From Hyphomicrobiales bacterium (GTDB taxonomy: Bacteria > Pseudomonadota > Alphaproteobacteria > Rhizobiales > JAKIUO01): a stretch of DNA of 11,267 nucleotides. The stretch is from positions 1 to 11,267 of the forward strand of contig JALXEI010000325.1 in NCBI GenBank assembly GCA_027069645.1, written 5' to 3'. Numbering within the stretch: the first letter of the stretch is position 1; each line of letters starts with the position of its first letter. The position numbers and the translations under genes were made by a program. Below are positions 7,841 to 11,267 of the stretch, in pieces. The notes beneath the pieces were generated by a model. It was not told the DNA's origin. It did not search any database and saw only the letters and a program-made list of their open reading frames with translations.

Positions 7841-8043
7841 CCCATGCAATGGGTCAATATGAAAGGCGGTTGGTATAAGCGAACCGCCTCGCAATGAGGG
7901 GCTTTGCCCTGTTCAGCGGGAGAAAGGGGACCCACCCCCTTGCATGTTCATTCTCTGCCTCCCTCTGCCAAAGGGGTTTGGGGATAAGTCCCCAACGCCG
8001 TGCGCGCAGCACGCCTGTCTGGCGAAGACAGGCGGCGATAGCC
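7841..8043. repeat. Hairpin-rich intergenic stretch between convergent genes
   Basis: The convergent gap 7840-8392 holds no gene I can support. Its left part is a series of inverted repeats: CCCAT/ATGGG (7841-7853), AGGCGGTT/AACCGCCT (7864-7889), GGGC/GCCC (7899-7909), AAGGGG/CCCCTT (7924-7941), TTGGGGA/TCCCCAA (7978-7995), CGCCTGTCT/AGACAGGCG (8012-8034) and CGGC/GCCG (8032-8043). Short open frames cross it on both strands but resemble no protein. It may be a composite of dispersed genomic repeats, or structured RNA that ends or protects both convergent transcripts. The rest of the gap is the MITE-like element described separately. Confidence 0.5.
7864..7889. terminator. Hairpin downstream of the large fusion gene, possible terminator
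   Basis: A perfect 8-bp stem (AGGCGGTT, 7864-7871, with AACCGCCT, 7882-7889) encloses a 10-nt loop, 24 nt after the stop codon of the fusion gene. No run of T follows, so it is not a textbook intrinsic terminator. It could act with other hairpins nearby or stabilise the mRNA 3' end. Confidence 0.35.
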
Positions 8044-8093
8044 GCTTTTATACCGGTCCATGAGTTCATCTCCTGGGTGATTGGTATGATCTT

Positions 8094-8105
8094 TCACATA
8101 TGTGA
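8094..8105. other. 12-bp perfect palindrome TCACATATGTGA
   Basis: TCACATATGTGA reads the same on both strands. It sits 26 nt outside the left end of the MITE-like element, in a stretch with no gene. Such symmetry can mark the site of a dimeric regulator, but no promoter or start codon is placed to use it. It may be part of a larger repeat or chance. Confidence 0.3.
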
Positions 8106-8130
8106 CAGCTCAGGACAGATCGTTTCGGCC

Positions 8131-8163
8131 AGGCCGTAAACTCATAAACAGGATCGAGAATGG
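8131..8163 (+). repeat. Left terminal inverted repeat of the MITE-like element
   Basis: This 33-base arm pairs with 8363-8394. Identity is complete for the outer 27 bases, then a one-base insertion near the inner end separates the arms. Outside this arm (8130) the symmetry stops. Confidence 0.8.
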
Positions 8164-8362
8164 TGTCAAAAGCGCAAAAATACGAGGTTAAAATGATCGC
8201 CGCGCGTACTTTTGTACGAGCAAGATCATTTTGGCCGCGGATTGCAGCGCTTTTGGCATCCTGCGGACAGGGCATATTTGCTCCCCCGCTGTGTTGCAAG
8301 CTCTTGAAAACCGGAAGGTTTCCTGCGAACTTGCGCCTTGCGGGAAAACAAATCTGCTCCTG

Positions 8363-8394
8363 CCATTTCGATCCTGTTTATGAGTTTACGGCCT
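8363..8394 (-). repeat. Right terminal inverted repeat of the MITE-like element
   Basis: This 32-base arm is the inverted copy of 8131-8163. Its two outermost bases (8393-8394) are also two of the three bases of the TAG stop codon of the neighbouring minus-strand gene; the remaining base (8395) lies just outside the arm. Confidence 0.8.
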
Positions 8395-10804
8395 AACGGG
8401 GCACAGCCTTGCGGCACAGTTTGACCTTGTGAACCTCATAGTAGATTTTTTTGCTTTTGCTGATACGCGGCGTCATGCGGCGGCGCGGTGTGCGGATGCG
8501 CAGGGCGCGATATTCAAACAGCGGCCGGTCATCGGAATTGAGTTTGTGCCGCCAGAGCACTTCGGGGGCAACGGTATAAACCTTCATTTCCCGCTTCGAA
8601 GAGCCGGGGTGAGCGAGCTGGTGTAATTGCTCCTCTTTCCCGGCCCGCATGGCCTGCCAGAGTTCCGGTGAGATATTGATGCATTGACGGGCATCGAGAT
8701 ATTTCAATGGCGTGTGGGCATAAAACATATAGCGCCCCTGTTTGAAATACCGGTATGTTGAAAAAGCCGCCGGAAATACTTCCGTTCCGGCGCGCACAAC
8801 ACCGACATAGTCCAGCGTTGCCATAAGTCCGTTACGGGTGAGGAGCTTTGCCACATCCCTGAAAAAGTCCACAGAATAGATGTTCGATGAACCGGCCGAG
8901 CGCGGGTGGAAGGTACCGATCTGTACAAAATCGAATTTTTCACCCCGGCGCAGCGCCTGCTGGACATAGCGGCGACCATCCGCCTTGATCAGTTCGACCT
9001 TCGGGCTGTTCAACATGGCGATGATTTTTGGATCGGCATATTTCAATGTTGTATCGATCACGGCCTGTGAGAGTTCGGCTACAATGATCTTTTCGACAAA
9101 AGCAAAATGCGACAGGCCATAGGCGAAATTGGCGGATCCAAGGCCAATGACCAGTATGCGTTTGGGACGAAAGGACGGGCGGATGGCCATGATCTCGGCA
9201 AGGTTCATGCGCGACAGGGAGAAGCTGTCGACCTTGTGCATGATACCCGCGGTCGGCGAGCGGTTGAGGCGCGCTTTCAGCATGCGGGGCAGCTCCCCGC
9301 GACTGTTCCTGATGCCATAGGTGGAGAGGACGCCAAATGCATCTTCACTGACTTCAAGGGGATAGTTATGATGACCGTACAGGCTGCGGAATTTTTGATA
9401 GTAGTGGCCTGGAAGTGCGGATATGGCGACAATGATTACGACTGTCGCGGCTCCGACGGGAGCGGTCATGACCCGCCTGTATTGCGCCGCCATCATGACC
9501 AGCGCAATACCAAACATCACCATGATAATCTGTAGAGCGTGAATGGTGCCCACGGTTGGCAGCAGCACTAGCGAAGTGATCAGGGCACCGGAAAAATTTC
9601 CCAGCGTGGACCAGAACAGCACTTCGCCCGAGAGATTGCCCCGCCCCTCGGGCAGGGTCTTTTCAAGCTGGAAGATTTGCAGGGGAATGATGGCGCTTAA
9701 AAACAGGATCGGCAGCAGCAGAACGGCAACAGTAAGAAAAGCCTTGTGGTAGTTATGCGGAAAAAAGGCAAAGCGGTGATTGATATGCAGTGCGGCCAAA
9801 ACCGGTTCGCCAACATGCATCAGGGCAAGGATCAGTAATGCGGCAAGGGCAAAAAGAACCGCCGGAAGAACAGTGCGGACAAGACCGGGCAAGCGATGAA
9901 CAAGCAAGGCGCCGAGCCATTCTCCCGCCGCCATATTGACCAGAAAAGCCATCAGCAAAATGGGAAAGAGAATGGCTACAAGCGTGAAATAGTGTGAGGC
10001 GACACGGAAGAATACCAGTTCCAGCCCCAGTGTTGTAAAGCCATAGGCGAGAAGGCTGGCTATGATCAGAGGCGGTAGTCTGACGGGTTCGGGAAGATGT
10101 GCGGTCAAAACGGGGGGATATTGTTTCAACCAGGTCAGAAGGGCGATACCCGCCAGTAGTATGAGAGCGAAATAGAAATTTATACGCGCCATATAGAGCA
10201 GGGTTTTGTGCAGACCGTACAATTCGATGAAAAAGAAGGAAACCACAAAGGCGCCTGCGGCCGCGCCTATGATATTGAGACCATAATAGAGGCCCGTGGC
10301 TTCTCCGGCCTTGCCCGGCGCCCATTGAACGATCTGCACGACCAGCGGGGTGGTGGCGCCCATCAGCAGGATCGGCAGAAACAGCAATCCGCCATAGACG
10401 AGGAAGTCAACGAGATAGGAGGAGGGGAGTACGGAAAAAACCGGCTCGATGCCACGCAGCCAGTCGTCTGAATGGATCGCCAGACCGGAAATGGCGATTT
10501 CGGTCAGGGCATAGATCAGCAGCACATGCCGGGGCGCAAGGCGGATGAGTTTTTGTCCCAGTTTTGTGCCAGCCGCGAGCCCGCCCATGAATATGGAAAC
10601 GATGATTGCTGTTGATATGCTGTCGGCGCCGATTTCCTGGGCCAGAATACGCTGCCAGACAACCTGATAACCAAGTGTCACACCGCCGGAGAGAAAAAAG
10701 GCAATGGCCAGTGCCAGCCGCACAATGAAAAAAGGAGCCCTGAATGCGCTGACAATTCCGGAGGAGACCTGCGCGAGAGCCGGGCGCTTTAAAGTCTCAC
10801 GCAT
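8393..10804 (-). CDS. Polytopic membrane protein with spermidine-synthase-like C-terminal domain
   Basis: This 803-residue protein has about 12-13 hydrophobic segments between residues 27 and 465, followed by a soluble methyltransferase-fold domain (about 480-775). This is the architecture of fused membrane/SpeE-like proteins. The C-terminal domain has the nucleotide-binding loop ILVIGLGSANFAYG (550-563), acidic Glu577, ADGRRYV (608-614), IYSVDFF (642-648) and the typical SDDRPLFEY block (757-765). Where true spermidine synthases have the catalytic Asp-rich segment, this protein reads FVQIGTFHP (626-634). Aminopropyl transfer is therefore doubtful and the substrate is unknown. The tail after residue 770 is very basic. 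I chose the ATG at 10804, with GGATGGA 9 nt upstream; a TTG at 10822 would add six residues. It converges on the large fusion gene, and its stop codon lies at the edge of the MITE-like element. Confidence 0.82.
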   Translation of the reverse strand: MRETLKRPALAQVSSGIVSAFRAPFFIVRLALAIAFFLSGGVTLGYQVVWQRILAQEIGADSISTAIIVSIFMGGLAAGTKLGQKLIRLAPRHVLLIYALTEIAISGLAIHSDDWLRGIEPVFSVLPSSYLVDFLVYGGLLFLPILLMGATTPLVVQIVQWAPGKAGEATGLYYGLNIIGAAAGAFVVSFFFIELYGLHKTLLYMARINFYFALILLAGIALLTWLKQYPPVLTAHLPEPVRLPPLIIASLLAYGFTTLGLELVFFRVASHYFTLVAILFPILLMAFLVNMAAGEWLGALLVHRLPGLVRTVLPAVLFALAALLILALMHVGEPVLAALHINHRFAFFPHNYHKAFLTVAVLLLPILFLSAIIPLQIFQLEKTLPEGRGNLSGEVLFWSTLGNFSGALITSLVLLPTVGTIHALQIIMVMFGIALVMMAAQYRRVMTAPVGAATVVIIVAISALPGHYYQKFRSLYGHHNYPLEVSEDAFGVLSTYGIRNSRGELPRMLKARLNRSPTAGIMHKVDSFSLSRMNLAEIMAIRPSFRPKRILVIGLGSANFAYGLSHFAFVEKIIVAELSQAVIDTTLKYADPKIIAMLNSPKVELIKADGRRYVQQALRRGEKFDFVQIGTFHPRSAGSSNIYSVDFFRDVAKLLTRNGLMATLDYVGVVRAGTEVFPAAFSTYRYFKQGRYMFYAHTPLKYLDARQCINISPELWQAMRAGKEEQLHQLAHPGSSKREMKVYTVAPEVLWRHKLNSDDRPLFEYRALRIRTPRRRMTPRISKSKKIYYEVHKVKLCRKAVPR

Positions 10805-10990
10805 AACAAAAGGTCCATCCAAAAAATTGCCAAAACATATGAGCCCCGCAGGGCGGTCGATATGATTGAAGTGCCATATCGGACGAAGAGATACAAGAAA
10901 TTACCATCCGACATTCCATTTGATCGGCCAACAGATGCAAATATGACATGCAAGGAAACAAGGCCGTTCAAACCGGGGCAGGGGCGGGGG

Positions 10991-11267
10991 CTACTTCCGT
11001 CGACTTTTCAGCAGTTTGTCATAGATTGAGGCCACCACTTCGGTCTGGGCGTCCCAGTCAAAACGTTTGCGCAGGTCGAGAATCTGCTGCTCGTTCGGGC
11101 AATATTTTTCATAGTCATTGAGCAATACCGTCACATTGCGGGCAAGGTCTATGGGGTCATCATAGTGATAGATGCGGCCCAGCCTGTTTTCGAGTACAAA
11201 TCGGGAGATCAGGTCAAGGTTTGAAGCCACAATGGGCAGACCGGCAAAACTCATCTCGAACAGCTTG
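10991..11267 (-). CDS. C-terminal end of a GT4-like glycosyltransferase, cut by window edge
   Basis: The frame is open from the right edge to a TAG at 10991, giving about 91 visible residues. It begins KLFEMSFAGLPIVASN, which matches the donor-binding end of GT-B glycosyltransferases (GT4, Glycos_transf_1), with the conserved acidic residue before the GLP(I/V)VAS block. After it come the usual GRIYHYDDP and a helical tail ending KRFDWDAQTEVVASIYDKLL. The protein would add a sugar from a nucleotide-sugar donor, typically in capsule, exopolysaccharide or LPS synthesis. An in-frame ATG at 11254 lies inside the conserved block and is not the real start. The 186 nt between it and the membrane-protein gene show no feature I can support. 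Confidence 0.8.
   Translation of the reverse strand, partial: KLFEMSFAGLPIVASNLDLISRFVLENRLGRIYHYDDPIDLARNVTVLLNDYEKYCPNEQQILDLRKRFDWDAQTEVVASIYDKLLKSRRK

Larger units (their letters stand above)
8131..8394. mobile_element. MITE-like non-autonomous element with 32-33-bp terminal inverted repeats
   Basis: The left end (8131-8163, beginning AGGCCGTAAACTCATAAACA) is repeated inverted at the right end (8363-8394, ending TGAGTTTACGGCCT). The first 27 bases match exactly and the rest differ by one inserted base. The 264-bp unit is too short for a transposase and contains none. Inside is a second, nested palindrome: TGTCAAAAGCGC (8164-8175) with GCGCTTTTGGCA (8247-8258), AAAATGATC (8190-8198) with GATCATTTT (8224-8232), and CGTAC-TTTT-GTACG (8205-8218) at the centre. 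A further hairpin AAACC-GGAA-GGTTT lies at 8308-8321. Long ends, small size and internal symmetry fit a MITE moved by a transposase encoded elsewhere. The ends recall IS5-group (IS427-like) elements from memory, which I could not check. No clear target-site duplication is seen. The right end overlaps the stop codon of the membrane-protein gene. Confidence 0.7.

Noticed and set aside
7117..7935. A 272-codon minus-strand open frame opposite the FkbM domain
   Set aside because: It lies antisense to conserved FkbM motifs, crosses the hairpin region and resembles no protein family.
7841..8043. A CRISPR array as the explanation for the repeated hairpins
   Set aside because: The hairpins differ in sequence and spacing; there is no repeated unit with regular spacers.
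7854..8069. A 71-codon minus-strand open frame across the hairpin stretch
   Set aside because: Its sequence is a translation of palindromic repeats, with no ribosome binding site and no family resemblance.
8066..8396. Two small overlapping open frames on opposite strands, both encoding DPVYEFTA
   Set aside because: The shared peptide comes from the two arms of the inverted repeat being read in opposite directions. It reflects the mobile element, not two genes.
10789..10971. A 60-codon minus-strand open frame upstream of the membrane-protein gene
   Set aside because: It overlaps the start of the membrane-protein gene in another frame and shows no coding features; the gap more likely holds that gene's leader and promoter.

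Overview
The window looks like a chromosomal accessory region of an alphaproteobacterium. By eye the GC content is in the mid-50s percent. The best taxonomic clue is the DUF2793 protein at the left edge, a family I know mainly from alphaproteobacterial prophages and gene transfer agents. No tRNA, rRNA, CRISPR array or intact transposase gene was seen. Five genes and two edge fragments' worth of coding sequence resolve into six coding regions, two of them cut by the window ends.

Layout. Positions 1-4121 hold three genes on the minus strand. In transcription order they are a sulfotransferase fused to a polysaccharide-deacetylase-like domain (2328-4121), a GSCFA-family protein (1338-2294, 33 nt downstream), and a DUF2793 tail-fibre-like protein with a beta-helix-type C-terminal part (1-1263, cut by the window edge). 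A divergent intergenic region (about 4122-4449) carries candidate promoters in both directions. On the plus strand, 4450-7839 encodes one very large protein: a SAM methyltransferase, a second deacetylase-like domain, an unassigned middle region and an FkbM-type methyltransferase. The convergent gap 7840-8392 has no convincing gene. It holds a run of hairpins and a 264-bp MITE-like element with 32-33-bp inverted ends, whose right end falls inside the stop codon of the next gene. That gene (8393-10804, minus) encodes a polytopic membrane protein with a spermidine-synthase-like C-terminal domain. At the right edge (10991-11267, minus) is the C-terminal end of a GT4-like glycosyltransferase.

How they may work together (inference). 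Sulfotransferase, methyltransferases, deacetylase-like domains, a GSCFA protein and a glycosyltransferase together suggest a locus that builds or decorates a surface or secreted glycan. The most striking point is that the two divergent multidomain proteins share a related deacetylase-like module with the same order of short motifs, each fused to a different group-transfer domain. No substrate can be read from the sequence, and biochemical roles below are family-level only.
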